A stretch of DNA of 64,000 nucleotides from JTS-RE37 sp963756115 (lineage in GTDB: Bacteria; Bacteroidota; Bacteroidia; Flavobacteriales; Flavobacteriaceae). The stretch is from contig CAVWMN010000009.1 of NCBI GenBank assembly GCA_963756115.1, positions 186,001-250,000 of the forward strand, read 5' to 3'. A model generated the notes under the pieces. The model did no database searches. It worked only from the letters and a program-made list of their open reading frames with translations, and was not told the DNA's origin. Positions 8,561-16,712 of the stretch are shown piece after piece (the first letter of the stretch is position 1; every line of letters starts with the position of its first letter). Made by a program: the position numbers and the translations under genes.

Positions 8561-9535
8561 TTACATACTGATCCCCAATCTATCCATTTCAAGCCATGCC
8601 AAAGCTGCAGGCCCCAGAACCGCATCCGCACCCGTATATGTTGAAAGCAGTATTTTTATTTTGCCCTTGTAGGCATTGAACAGGTGGTCTTCCATACTTT
8701 TCTTTACAGGATCCAAAAGGATATCCCCTGCTTTGCTTAACCCTCCCGAGAGGATAAAAGCTTCAGGATCCACATGGGCTGCCGTGTCGGCCATTTTACG
8801 CCCCAGGATTTCCCCGGTTTTCTGAAAAGCCTCCAATGCGATAGGGTCTCCTTCCAATGCCGCCTCTGAAATATGGATGCCGGTCATTTCCCCAAAATTC
8901 AACTTTCTCAATGGGGAGTCTTCCCGCATTTCAGCCAGCAGTTCAAAAACGGTTCTTTTGATCCCGGTTACGGAAGCATAGGTTTCCAGGCAGCCCTGTA
9001 ATCCACAATTGCAGTTGCGCCCCCTGGGTTCAACATTGACATGGCCTATTTCCCCTGCCAACCCATGAGCCCCTATCAGTAACTTACCCGATGTAATGAT
9101 CCCGCTTCCCAGGCCCGTGCCAAGGGTCAGGATAATAAAATCCTTCATACCCCTGGCGGAGCCAAATACCATCTCACCCAAGGCGGCGGCATTGGCGTCA
9201 TTGGCAATAGTAACAGGCATTCCAAATCCTTCACTTACAGCCCTGGCAAGTGGAATTTCCTTGCCCCATCTGAGGTTCGGCGGATTCTCTATCTGCCCTG
9301 AATTCGGATTGGCATTAGGGGCTCCGACCCCTATGTACACGATCCGCAGGCCAGGGTCCATATCTGAAAGAAGATTTTTTACTTCGGATTGCAGTTTTTC
9401 CATAAAAACCGGAAAAGTTTCCTCCGCAGGGGTTATGAAGACACGCTTGCCCAAAATTTTCCCATTCCTGAAGACGAGGCCTACCTTGGTAAAACTTCCC
9501 CCTATATCGATAGCCATTACAACATTTTTATCCAT
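8561..9535 (-). CDS. ROK-family sugar kinase (glucokinase-like)
   Basis: This 324-residue protein has the N-terminal phosphate-binding motif AIDIGGSFTKVG, the catalytic region ANDANAAALGE (about residue 120) and the ROK zinc motif G-H-x9-C-x-C-G-x2-G-C-x-E (GRNCNCGLQGCLE). These mark a sugar kinase using ATP to phosphorylate glucose or a related hexose in the cytoplasm. It follows three stress-protein genes on the same strand after a 206-bp gap in which I see no operator or clear terminator, so it could be part of that transcript. With pfkB it would feed sugar into glycolysis when respiration is limited (inference). Confidence 0.88.
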   Translation of the reverse strand: MDKNVVMAIDIGGSFTKVGLVFRNGKILGKRVFITPAEETFPVFMEKLQSEVKNLLSDMDPGLRIVYIGVGAPNANPNSGQIENPPNLRWGKEIPLARAVSEGFGMPVTIANDANAAALGEMVFGSARGMKDFIILTLGTGLGSGIITSGKLLIGAHGLAGEIGHVNVEPRGRNCNCGLQGCLETYASVTGIKRTVFELLAEMREDSPLRKLNFGEMTGIHISEAALEGDPIALEAFQKTGEILGRKMADTAAHVDPEAFILSGGLSKAGDILLDPVKKSMEDHLFNAYKGKIKILLSTYTGADAVLGPAALAWLEMDRLGISM

Positions 9536-9741
9536 ACTTCAATTTTTTAAAGCAATACCCGGCAGTAGGGCCCTGGTGTCTGGCAACATTGCGATTGATC
9601 AGCCAGCTGCCTGTGATTTACACTCGCCCGGTACCGGATCCGGTTGCACAGGTTTTATTGATATCCAGGTTGTAACTGCCTATCCTGGGTGTTTTCACCT
9701 AACTTCAATGAGCATACCAGCGGACCTGCAAAACCCTTATC

Positions 9742-10602
9742 CTACGATTCGATAATCGGCAACACGAGCAAGGGAGCCGTTGTATAGAAGGCTATTTGCC
9801 GGATAACACGTTCTCTGGTCAGCTTTTCAAAGAAGCTGTGCGACGTATTGACCAGGGCCACCATCCCCACATCTTCAGATGCGTCTGAATACGACATAAT
9901 GGCTTCGGAAATTTTAGCATATCCCACAACCTCCTGAATGATGTGGGATATCCCCTGGAACCTCATGAGTAATGCTTCTTTGGCTGCTTCCTGTTGCGCG
10001 CTCAACCCTTCCCCTTTATCCACATGGATAATGGTGATGCCCGCACCCGATATTTTGGCCAGCTCCATCAAGGGAAGCAAGGCAACTTTGGGATAAATGT
10101 GTTCAAAATTGGTAGCAAAAACTATCGTATTCGGCAGCTCCGGCTTATAGTCCGCCGGAACCGCCATGACAGGGCAGAAATCAATATTTTGTAAGACCTT
10201 TATGGTGTTACTGCCCATAAAGACCTCCTTCAGTGCGGAGGATCCTTTGGTGCCCATGAAAATATAATCAATATCCTTGTCGATTGTGGCCCTGCCAATG
10301 GCGTTCAGAAGGGAATCGGCAATACTTTGTCCTGCAAATGTATGGAGTGGGTTTTTATGACCGGCCTCCAGTTCAGCAAGTAGGATACCTATGTTTCCTT
10401 CCGATTCTGACTTCACTGCCTGGAACAGCCTGGTATCTTTTGCCTTCTCCCGGATAGAGGCTAGTCCGGACGGGCTTGCCACAAACGCATTTATAATATG
10501 GAATCTGCAGGGGACCTTTTCAAAAAGGCAGAGGGCATAGTTGATGGCATGGCGGGCATTGGCCGAAAAATCCGTTGGCAGCAATATTTTTTTGGTTTTC
10601 AT
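9742..10602 (-). CDS. Universal stress protein, tandem UspA domains
   Basis: A 286-residue member starting MKTKKILLPTDFSANA. MGTKGSSALKEVFMGSNT in domain 1 fits the G-xx-G-x9-G-S nucleotide signature; domain 2 starts TIVFATNFE and is more divergent. It is the third gene of a run of three stress proteins (12345 to 9742) separated by only 11 and 40 bp, so it should be co-transcribed from the promoter at 12368-12375. The domain order and length match its neighbours. What it binds besides nucleotide is unknown. Confidence 0.92.
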   Translation of the reverse strand: MKTKKILLPTDFSANARHAINYALCLFEKVPCRFHIINAFVASPSGLASIREKAKDTRLFQAVKSESEGNIGILLAELEAGHKNPLHTFAGQSIADSLLNAIGRATIDKDIDYIFMGTKGSSALKEVFMGSNTIKVLQNIDFCPVMAVPADYKPELPNTIVFATNFEHIYPKVALLPLMELAKISGAGITIIHVDKGEGLSAQQEAAKEALLMRFQGISHIIQEVVGYAKISEAIMSYSDASEDVGMVALVNTSHSFFEKLTRERVIRQIAFYTTAPLLVLPIIES

Positions 10603-10642
10603 CTCTGTTTCTTTTCGGGACTACTGCAGGCAGCCCGGTGTT

Positions 10643-11488
10643 TTAGTGACCGGGCAATACCAATAAAGGTGCCCTGGAATGAAATGCTATCTTTTTCACG
10701 GTAGGCTGGTGGGTGATTTTCTCCCAGAAGGTATGCGGGTACCGGATCATTACCAGTATAGCCGCGGAGTATTCTGAAATGGACTTTGCAATGGTCTGGG
10801 CCAGGTTTGCTTCCAGGTCAATATCGTGAAAAGAATAGGTCAAATTTTTAATACGTTCTTCCAGGATCTTCTTATTAGCCTTTTGCTTTTCACTCAGCCT
10901 GAATTCCATTGCAACATATAGAATATGTATTTCGGCTTTCCACAGGGCGGCCAGGCTGGTCAACGGGAGCAACTCATGTTTTTCAGTATGCCGGCTAAAA
11001 TCGGTAGAATAGACCAATGTTTCGAGGATTTGAAAATTATAGCCCGACGGAACGGCCAATACCGGACAGTTCTCAACCTTATTTATCACCTTCACCGTAT
11101 TGCTCCCCATAAAAATTTCCCGGGCGCCGGTAGCTCCCTGGGTACCCATCACGATCAGGTCTATATCCCTTTTGGATACCATCTCCATCACGGCTTCTTC
11201 CAGGGTATCCGCTTTTGATAGTATCTCGAATACATGGTTGGGGTTTTGGTGCTTTTCATCCAGATACGCTGCGATCTTCCTTAATTCCTGCGTGGAATAC
11301 TGCGACAGGGAATCATAAATGATTCCTAACCGCAACTGGTTTTTCCGGCCGATAAGATTCATCATATGCGGTTCATATGCATGTAGCAGATAGAAATGAC
11401 ATTTCACATCTGCATAGAGTTTCAGTCCCGTAAAAATGGCATTCCAGGCATTGTCTGAGAAATCGGTCGGAAGGAGTATCTTTTTCAT
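10643..11488 (-). CDS. Universal stress protein, tandem UspA domains
   Basis: This 281-residue protein begins MKKILLPTDFSDNAWNA. MGTQGATGAREIFMGSNT is the ATP-binding motif of domain 1; domain 2 starts near residue 150 at TLVYSTDFSRH. It is the middle gene of a three-gene stress-protein run, 11 bp after 11500-12345 and 40 bp before 9742-10602. The C-terminus ends PLLVLPGH, like the other members. No independent promoter is seen in the 11-bp gap. Confidence 0.92.
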   Translation of the reverse strand: MKKILLPTDFSDNAWNAIFTGLKLYADVKCHFYLLHAYEPHMMNLIGRKNQLRLGIIYDSLSQYSTQELRKIAAYLDEKHQNPNHVFEILSKADTLEEAVMEMVSKRDIDLIVMGTQGATGAREIFMGSNTVKVINKVENCPVLAVPSGYNFQILETLVYSTDFSRHTEKHELLPLTSLAALWKAEIHILYVAMEFRLSEKQKANKKILEERIKNLTYSFHDIDLEANLAQTIAKSISEYSAAILVMIRYPHTFWEKITHQPTVKKIAFHSRAPLLVLPGH

Positions 11489-11499
11489 CGATCAGGGGT

Positions 11500-12345
11500 T
11501 TATCTCGGGAGGTTCTGCAATACCAGGAACGGAAGTTTTAAATGCAACCCTATTTCATCAACCGTCGACCGGTACAACATGTCTTCCAAAAAAGAATGGC
11601 GGGCGTTTACCATAACCAGCAACCGGATGTCGTTTTCAATGATGTAATCCAGAATTGCCTCCGCCTTATTCCTGACAGACGTGCGCTCGAATGACACGTA
11701 TGCATCAGGCAGTGATTCATCGAGAAATCGCTTGTTGTCCAGCTGCCGGTGGCTCAGGTCCTCAAAATCGGAAATATACAGGCACTCGACCTTCGATTTG
11801 AACTCAGCGGCCAGCGTATTCAGCAATTTCAATTCGCGCCGTTTATAGGGTATCATATAATCGGTTGGGAACAGGACTTTTTTGGGAGCCTGGTATTCAT
11901 AATTCCCAGGGATGGCCAGAACGGGGCATTTCACATATTTGAATACCTGGACGGTATGGCTTCCAAAGGTGATATTTTTGTCAGCTGTTTTCCCCTGGGT
12001 ACCCATGATTACCAGGTCTGTATTTATCTGGTTCACATAATCGTTTACGGCATCTACCAAAGAATCATTAGCAGACAGGGATTGAAATTTGTGTTTTGGG
12101 TTGCCCTCCCGATCCATGACTTCCCTGATCATATCCTTCAGTTGCAGTTTCGTTTTTTTGTGAATCTTTTCTTTCAGTTTTTCAAACGAGTCTTCATCCT
12201 CTTTAACAGCTGAAGCGTAAAGCTCATCTGAATAGGCATGAAGCAGGTAAAAATGGGTGCGTTCGCATTTTAAAAGGTTCACTGCATAGTCGATCGCATG
12301 CTTGGCGTTGGGTGAAAAATCGGTAGGTATTAATACATTGATCAT
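11500..12345 (-). CDS. Universal stress protein, tandem UspA domains
   Basis: The first gene of a three-gene run, 281 residues, beginning MINVLIPTDFSPNAKHA. Domain 1 carries MGTQGKTADKNITFGSHT (nucleotide signature, with H in place of the usual N). Domain 2 starts KVLFPTDYMIPYKRREL, close to the same region of 4133-4972 (FPTDYKDPFKKREL), which suggests these two share a recent ancestor. A perfect palindromic operator TGATAATTATCA lies 54-65 bp upstream. Confidence 0.92.
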   Translation of the reverse strand: MINVLIPTDFSPNAKHAIDYAVNLLKCERTHFYLLHAYSDELYASAVKEDEDSFEKLKEKIHKKTKLQLKDMIREVMDREGNPKHKFQSLSANDSLVDAVNDYVNQINTDLVIMGTQGKTADKNITFGSHTVQVFKYVKCPVLAIPGNYEYQAPKKVLFPTDYMIPYKRRELKLLNTLAAEFKSKVECLYISDFEDLSHRQLDNKRFLDESLPDAYVSFERTSVRNKAEAILDYIIENDIRLLVMVNARHSFLEDMLYRSTVDEIGLHLKLPFLVLQNLPR

Positions 12346-12367
12346 CGTGTTGGGTTTACCATCTATC

Positions 12368-12410
12368 TAAATATATTGGTGGGGAAGCGGAAAAACTATG
12401 ATAATTATCA
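12368..12410 (-). promoter_or_regulatory. Crp/Fnr-type operator plus -7 box for the three-gene stress-protein run
   Basis: The perfect palindrome TGATAATTATCA (12399-12410) is centred 33 bp from TATATTTA on the minus strand (12368-12375). The remaining 214 bp up to the next gene end at 12625 hold no convincing gene or second operator. Confidence 0.82.
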
Positions 12411-12624
12411 TTCAAAAAAGGATTTGGATATCCTGGTAGGTCCACCCCGCAGGGCATCAGGCATGTCCCCTGTTCCCACGAAGAGACCGGGAAGGACAGC
12501 ATAGGGAATGCTCACTTAACCGCCGCTAACCGGGATTGGCCAGAGATTTTGGGGAGTTCCGGGCCGTAACAGGAAATTTTGAAAAAAAGAGTCCCAAATA
12601 CCTGTTTCAGGATAAGGGCAGCAG

Positions 12625-13476
12625 CTATGCACGGATGAGCTTTTCATGCAACATCATCACAGGGACGGTATTATGGAAACTCAGCCTTTTTATGGTGGAA
12701 TCAAAGAAAAGCTGTTGCAGAAAATTAAGGTTTTTGGCCACCATCATGACCATGTTAATTTCCCCCCGGGAAGTTGCGTCCTGTATGGCTGGTAAAACCA
12801 AGGTGCCGGTGAAGGTCCGGAATTCCAACGAGCCGGAATATAGTTCTTCGAGGTAATCCTCTAAATACGCCTTGTTATTTTCCTGCGCGGCGTTGAGAAT
12901 CCCATTCCGCTTCAGAATTTTCAGGATTTGGAATTGGGCGTCACAATGATAAATAGTTTCGGATAAGGCCTCAAGGATCGTATGGGAGTAAAAAATGTTG
13001 TAATCTGTCGGAAAGGCAATTTTCCCGGGTCTTTTGAATTTTGCATTTTGAGGTACCACCAGCGTATTACAGGAAACCTTGACGATAACATTCCCCGTAT
13101 TGCTTCCCAGTATGCGCTTTTTAAAGCCCGATGTACCCCGGGTACCCATAACGATGAGGTCAATTTTTTTCTCCGCCACGGTCTTGCGGATGATATTGAT
13201 AAAATCCCCGTACTCCAGCAAAGCGATAACATGGTGGCCTTTTTTCGAAGCCAGGAGCTCTGAGCGTTCAAAGAAATTTTTAAGTTTTGTTTTAATGGAG
13301 GGAGAACTGATTTCAGCGGGCAGGGAGAAGGAATTGCCCACAACGGAAGATTGCTTCAGATCCCCTACATGGAGAATATAGAAATTACAGGGCAGCTGAT
13401 CGAATAGGTAAACTGCATATTCAATTGCATTCCAGGAATTAGGTGTAAAATCGGTAGGGATTAAAATATTTTTCAT
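12625..13476 (-). CDS. Universal stress protein, tandem UspA domains
   Basis: I place the start at 13476, giving MKNILIPTDFTPNSWNA, as in the paralogs. The longer frame up to 13509 would begin upstream of the predicted -7 box (13495-13502) and so cannot be translated from this promoter. The protein then has 283 residues with MGTRGTSGFKKRILGSNT as the nucleotide motif of domain 1. Domain 2 starts KIAFPTDYNIFY. It is a single-gene unit just before the regulator pair at 13572-16142. Its closest local relative is 7169-8008. Confidence 0.92.
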   Translation of the reverse strand: MKNILIPTDFTPNSWNAIEYAVYLFDQLPCNFYILHVGDLKQSSVVGNSFSLPAEISSPSIKTKLKNFFERSELLASKKGHHVIALLEYGDFINIIRKTVAEKKIDLIVMGTRGTSGFKKRILGSNTGNVIVKVSCNTLVVPQNAKFKRPGKIAFPTDYNIFYSHTILEALSETIYHCDAQFQILKILKRNGILNAAQENNKAYLEDYLEELYSGSLEFRTFTGTLVLPAIQDATSRGEINMVMMVAKNLNFLQQLFFDSTIKRLSFHNTVPVMMLHEKLIRA

Positions 13477-13494
13477 TGGTACATCATACGGGGG

Positions 13495-13537
13495 TAAAAG
13501 TATGTACATACCGGCAACGAAAATATGATCTCCATCA
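13495..13537 (-). promoter_or_regulatory. Crp/Fnr-type operator plus -7 box; fixes the start of the 13476 gene
   Basis: TGATCTCCATCA at 13526-13537 is centred 33 bp from TACTTTTA on the minus strand (13495-13502). Transcription would begin near 13488, downstream of the ATG at 13507-13509, which supports the shorter reading frame. Confidence 0.78.
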
Positions 13538-13571
13538 GTTCAGGCACCAATTTGCCATCAGGAATAAAATG

Positions 13572-14624
13572 TTAGTTTACGTATTGCAGGGCTTTCAGTT
13601 CCTTGATCCTGATATTCCTGCCTTCAATAGAGATCAGCCCTTCCTTTTTAAACCCTGACAGCGTCCTGATTAGGCTCTCAGTTGCGATTCCCGCGACACT
13701 TGCCAGGTCATTCCGGGATATTTTAATAGGGTCTTCGGTTTTTTTGTTCATGATCTCCGCAAACTGAAGCAGGGTCTGTGCTGTTTTTTTACGCACCGAA
13801 CTATATGCCATTTGTAACAGCTGTGCCTTGATTTCGGTGATGTTGTCTGTGAGGAGTTCCATCAATTCGAGGGAGATACTCTGGCTTTTTTCCAGGATGG
13901 CTTTTAATTTATCCTTGGATATCCCTGCCAGTTCCACTTCTTCCATAGCCGTGGCTGATTCCTGGTAGGGGATGTTGTTCATAAAGGAAGTAAATCCCAG
14001 GAAGTCATCTGCCCGGAACAGGGAGGTGATCAATTCTTTACCATCCGAATCCATAGTATGGCATTTAACAACTCCCTTTGAAATAAGGTAAATGGTATTG
14101 GAATGGGATCCTTCCTGGTAAATGGTTTTGCCTGATTTAAAGCAGGAAAACTCCCCATTGTCGTCAAAGAAATTTTTCAATTCATTAAGCGTCCGGAATT
14201 CCGTCCCTGACGCCTCAAGTTTCAGTGCATTCACCTCCTTCATGCGTCCGAGTAATTCCGCCTTGGCCAACCGGCTTTCCACTGCACTGATGAGGTCATC
14301 CTCTTCAAACGGCTTGGTGAGGTAATCGTCTGCACCCAGGTCCATGCCTTTGCGGATCTCCTTATGTTCTGTTTTTGCTGACAGAAAAATAAACGGGATG
14401 TGTTTGGTGCTTTCCTCTGAAGAAATTTGCTCCAGGACCCCATATCCGTCCAGTTCTGGCATCATGATATCGCAAATAACAATATCGGGGAGCTGTTCCT
14501 TTGCCATAGCGATCCCCACTTTGCCGTTGGGGGCCGTTAGTACGCTGTAACCATAAAGTTCCAGGAGCTCTTCGGTATTTTCCCGCAAAGCCCTGTCGTC
14601 TTCTATCAGTAATATTTTTTTCAT
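13572..14624 (-). CDS. Receiver-domain/Crp-Fnr fusion transcription regulator
   Basis: This 350-residue regulator combines a CheY-like receiver (residues 1-125; phospho-acceptor Asp52 in CDIMMPELDG, DD at 9-10, Lys in YLTKPFEE), a cyclic-nucleotide-binding-like beta-barrel (about 150-260) and a Crp-type winged helix (about 275-345). The recognition helix ATESLIRTLSGFK aligns with Fnr V-E-T-I-S-R and keeps the Glu and Arg that read TGA half-sites. The Fnr N-terminal cysteine cluster is absent, so signalling should come through phosphorylation. The gene follows the histidine kinase by 3 bp. It is a prime candidate to bind the TGA(C/T)N4(A/G)TCA sites of this window. Confidence 0.9.
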   Translation of the reverse strand: MKKILLIEDDRALRENTEELLELYGYSVLTAPNGKVGIAMAKEQLPDIVICDIMMPELDGYGVLEQISSEESTKHIPFIFLSAKTEHKEIRKGMDLGADDYLTKPFEEDDLISAVESRLAKAELLGRMKEVNALKLEASGTEFRTLNELKNFFDDNGEFSCFKSGKTIYQEGSHSNTIYLISKGVVKCHTMDSDGKELITSLFRADDFLGFTSFMNNIPYQESATAMEEVELAGISKDKLKAILEKSQSISLELMELLTDNITEIKAQLLQMAYSSVRKKTAQTLLQFAEIMNKKTEDPIKISRNDLASVAGIATESLIRTLSGFKKEGLISIEGRNIRIKELKALQYVN

Positions 14625-14627
14625 ATA

Positions 14628-16142
14628 TTATAGTATATCAATATTTTGCGGAATTTTCACAGTAAAAACAGAGCCCTTACTCTCCTCACTGGTAAATTCA
14701 AGGGTGGCCCCCAGGTTCTCAAGATGTTGCCTGGCAATATTTAGGCCTATACCGGTTCCCTGGGTCAGCACTGCATTCTCAGCCCGGAAATATCGGTTAA
14801 AGATATGTTTCTGGTCTTTTTTGGGAATTCCGATACCATTGTCAATTACCTGGATTGTCCATGCCTGGTCCTTTTTTGCAACCTGGAGGTCTATGGTAGA
14901 ATCTTCAGGGGAGTATTTGATGGCATTATGGATGAGATTGGACAATGCAAGTTCAAGGGTCTTTTCGTCAAAATTTATTATGAGGTCATCGATATTCTCG
15001 GGATACCGGATCTTCTGACCGTTTTTGAGCAACATATTGGCATCATAAACCACTTCATTTACAATTTTACTGATAGGGAATGCTTCCACCTTGTAATTGT
15101 ACTTCCCGGAATCCAAACGCTCTACGGAAAGGAAGTCGTTCAGGATATTATCCAGGTATTTGACCTTGCTGCGAATGGTGGATACGTGTTTGTCCCGTTT
15201 GTCCTGCTGCTCGGACAGCGTGTATTTGCCCAGTAAGGTAATGGAGGTAAGGATGCTGCTTAGCGGGGTCTTGAATTCGTGCGACACCAGTGACAAAAAA
15301 CGTGTTTTCAGCTCATTGAGCTCTTTCTCGCGGGAAAGGGCAACGGTAAGTTGCCTGGTACGCTCCTCGACGGTCTTTTCAAGTTTTTCTGTGTAGCTCT
15401 TCCGCTCCGTAATATCCAGGATAATAGCCACAAATACCTGCCGTGCCCCCATCATGGAGGATTGGAGTTGCACTTCCACAGGATAGGTAGTGCCATTTTT
15501 TCTTTGGTGTAGTGTTTCAAACTTTACCTTTCCCTGGTTTTCACCCATTAAGGGTGCGATCAGCTTCTGGAATCCCGACCTGTTATGTTCCGGTTTGATG
15601 TCCAGGGGGGTCATTTTTTTAAACTCATCCAGGCTATACCCCGTATTTCGCACGGCTTCCTTATTCACATGGGTAAAGAGGAGGGACGAGCTGTCAAAAA
15701 CATAAATTTCATTAAGAGATTCATCAAAAATACGCGCCCAGTGACTTAATTCCCTTTCCTTAATCTTACGCTCCGTTATATCGATAACCAACGCCATGAT
15801 ATAGCTTGAGCCATATATTTCAAACGGATTCAGGCCTACTTCAACCGGAAATTCAAGGCCCCCCTTGCGCAGGCCGTGCAGATCGCGTCCATGACCCATT
15901 TGTCGTTTCTCGCTTTTTTTGATAAAACTATCCACATAGTGGTCATGGTTCCCATGATATCTTCGGGGTATAACGGAGTCGAGGGGTTTTCCCAGAAGTT
16001 CATCCGTGGCATATCCGAACATTTCCTCCGCGGATGAATTCGTCGCAACAATGATTTGTTCAGTATTGACTACGATTATTCCTTCGGAAACCCCTTCCGA
16101 AAGGAGGTTGAAAATATTGCTATTCTTTGGGAAAACGTGCAT
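14628..16142 (-). CDS. Two-PAS soluble histidine kinase, FixL-like first PAS
   Basis: The 504-residue kinase has PAS domain 1 (about 10-125), PAS domain 2 (about 130-250), a short coiled coil, HisKA with the phospho-acceptor His near residue 288 (SLVSHEFKTPLSSI) and a HATPase domain with N-L-I-H-N-A, D-N-G-I-G and G-T-G-I-G-L motifs. No membrane segment is seen, so it senses a cytoplasmic cue. PAS 1 contains N-H-D-H-Y (His66) and G-H-G-R-D spaced like the haem ligand His and oxygen-contacting Arg of FixL, but similar residues occur in haem-free PAS domains. It is co-transcribed with the receiver-Crp/Fnr gene, its likely partner. Confidence 0.9.
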   Translation of the reverse strand: MHVFPKNSNIFNLLSEGVSEGIIVVNTEQIIVATNSSAEEMFGYATDELLGKPLDSVIPRRYHGNHDHYVDSFIKKSEKRQMGHGRDLHGLRKGGLEFPVEVGLNPFEIYGSSYIMALVIDITERKIKERELSHWARIFDESLNEIYVFDSSSLLFTHVNKEAVRNTGYSLDEFKKMTPLDIKPEHNRSGFQKLIAPLMGENQGKVKFETLHQRKNGTTYPVEVQLQSSMMGARQVFVAIILDITERKSYTEKLEKTVEERTRQLTVALSREKELNELKTRFLSLVSHEFKTPLSSILTSITLLGKYTLSEQQDKRDKHVSTIRSKVKYLDNILNDFLSVERLDSGKYNYKVEAFPISKIVNEVVYDANMLLKNGQKIRYPENIDDLIINFDEKTLELALSNLIHNAIKYSPEDSTIDLQVAKKDQAWTIQVIDNGIGIPKKDQKHIFNRYFRAENAVLTQGTGIGLNIARQHLENLGATLEFTSEESKGSVFTVKIPQNIDIL

Positions 16143-16146
16143 ATTC

Positions 16147-16209
16147 CAAAGTTAAAGTTTTTCGACTGATTTCCGTCATGGAAAATCCCGGGGAGGTTTT
16201 TTAGTTTCA
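16147..16209. promoter_or_regulatory. Crp/Fnr-type operator between the kinase operon and the TerB-like gene
   Basis: TGATTTCCGTCA lies at 16167-16178. Plus strand: TAGTTTCA (16202-16209) is at the 33-bp spacing, a one-base variant of the -7 pattern, giving activation of 16235. Minus strand: a perfect TAACTTTG (16147-16154) lies only 22 bp away and almost touches the kinase ATG, so binding there would more likely block than activate the kinase. Confidence 0.68.
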
Positions 16210-16234
16210 TACCTATCATATTAACACCATTCAG

Positions 16235-16636
16235 ATGCTACATTCGCAAAAATCAGTTGTATCGTTCTATGAACATCTCGGAAAACTTTTCTATTCAGTT
16301 GCGTATGCGGATGGCAGGGTGCATCCCGCGGAGTTTCATAAACTAAAGGAAATTGTAACGGAATTGTGGCTGGACCTGGACAAGGTATCAGACAGTTACC
16401 ATTCGGATGCCGCTTACCAGATTGAAATTGTCTTTGAGTGGCTGGTGGAAAAGGAAATGGATAGCGGGGAATGTTTCCGCGCGTTCTCAAACTTTTACAA
16501 ATCGCACCCCGACCTCTTTCCTCCAAAGGTTAAAAATTTGATCAAAGTTACTGCCAGGGCTATTGCACATGCTTTTTCCGGTAAAAACAAGGCCGAACTT
16601 GTACAATTGGGTAAGATTGAGCTGCTTCTGAAATAA
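16235..16636 (+). CDS. TerB-like protein
   Basis: This 133-residue helical protein resembles the TerB/DjlA N-terminal fold: L-F-Y-S-V-A-Y-A-D-G-R-V-H-P-A-E is the typical aspartate-glycine and acidic pattern of the metal-binding helices. Members occur in tellurite-resistance and membrane-stress loci; their role is poorly known. No signal peptide or membrane segment is seen. It lies on the plus strand, facing the nos operon, and is driven by its own operator-linked promoter. The short stretch to the nosY stop (16637-16712) has only a weak GTTTG/CAAAC stem that might separate the two. Confidence 0.75.
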   Translation: MLHSQKSVVSFYEHLGKLFYSVAYADGRVHPAEFHKLKEIVTELWLDLDKVSDSYHSDAAYQIEIVFEWLVEKEMDSGECFRAFSNFYKSHPDLFPPKVKNLIKVTARAIAHAFSGKNKAELVQLGKIELLLK

Positions 16637-16712
16637 AGTTAAGTTGTTAACCCCGGATATTAAATTGGGCGTTTGTGGTTGCCCTTTTGGCAAACCCGGA
16701 GCTGGTACCGGA

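Noticed and set aside
12421..12624. Possible plus-strand gene near 12536
   Set aside because: The frame lies mostly antisense to the stress-protein gene, shows no domain and its composition looks like a shadow.
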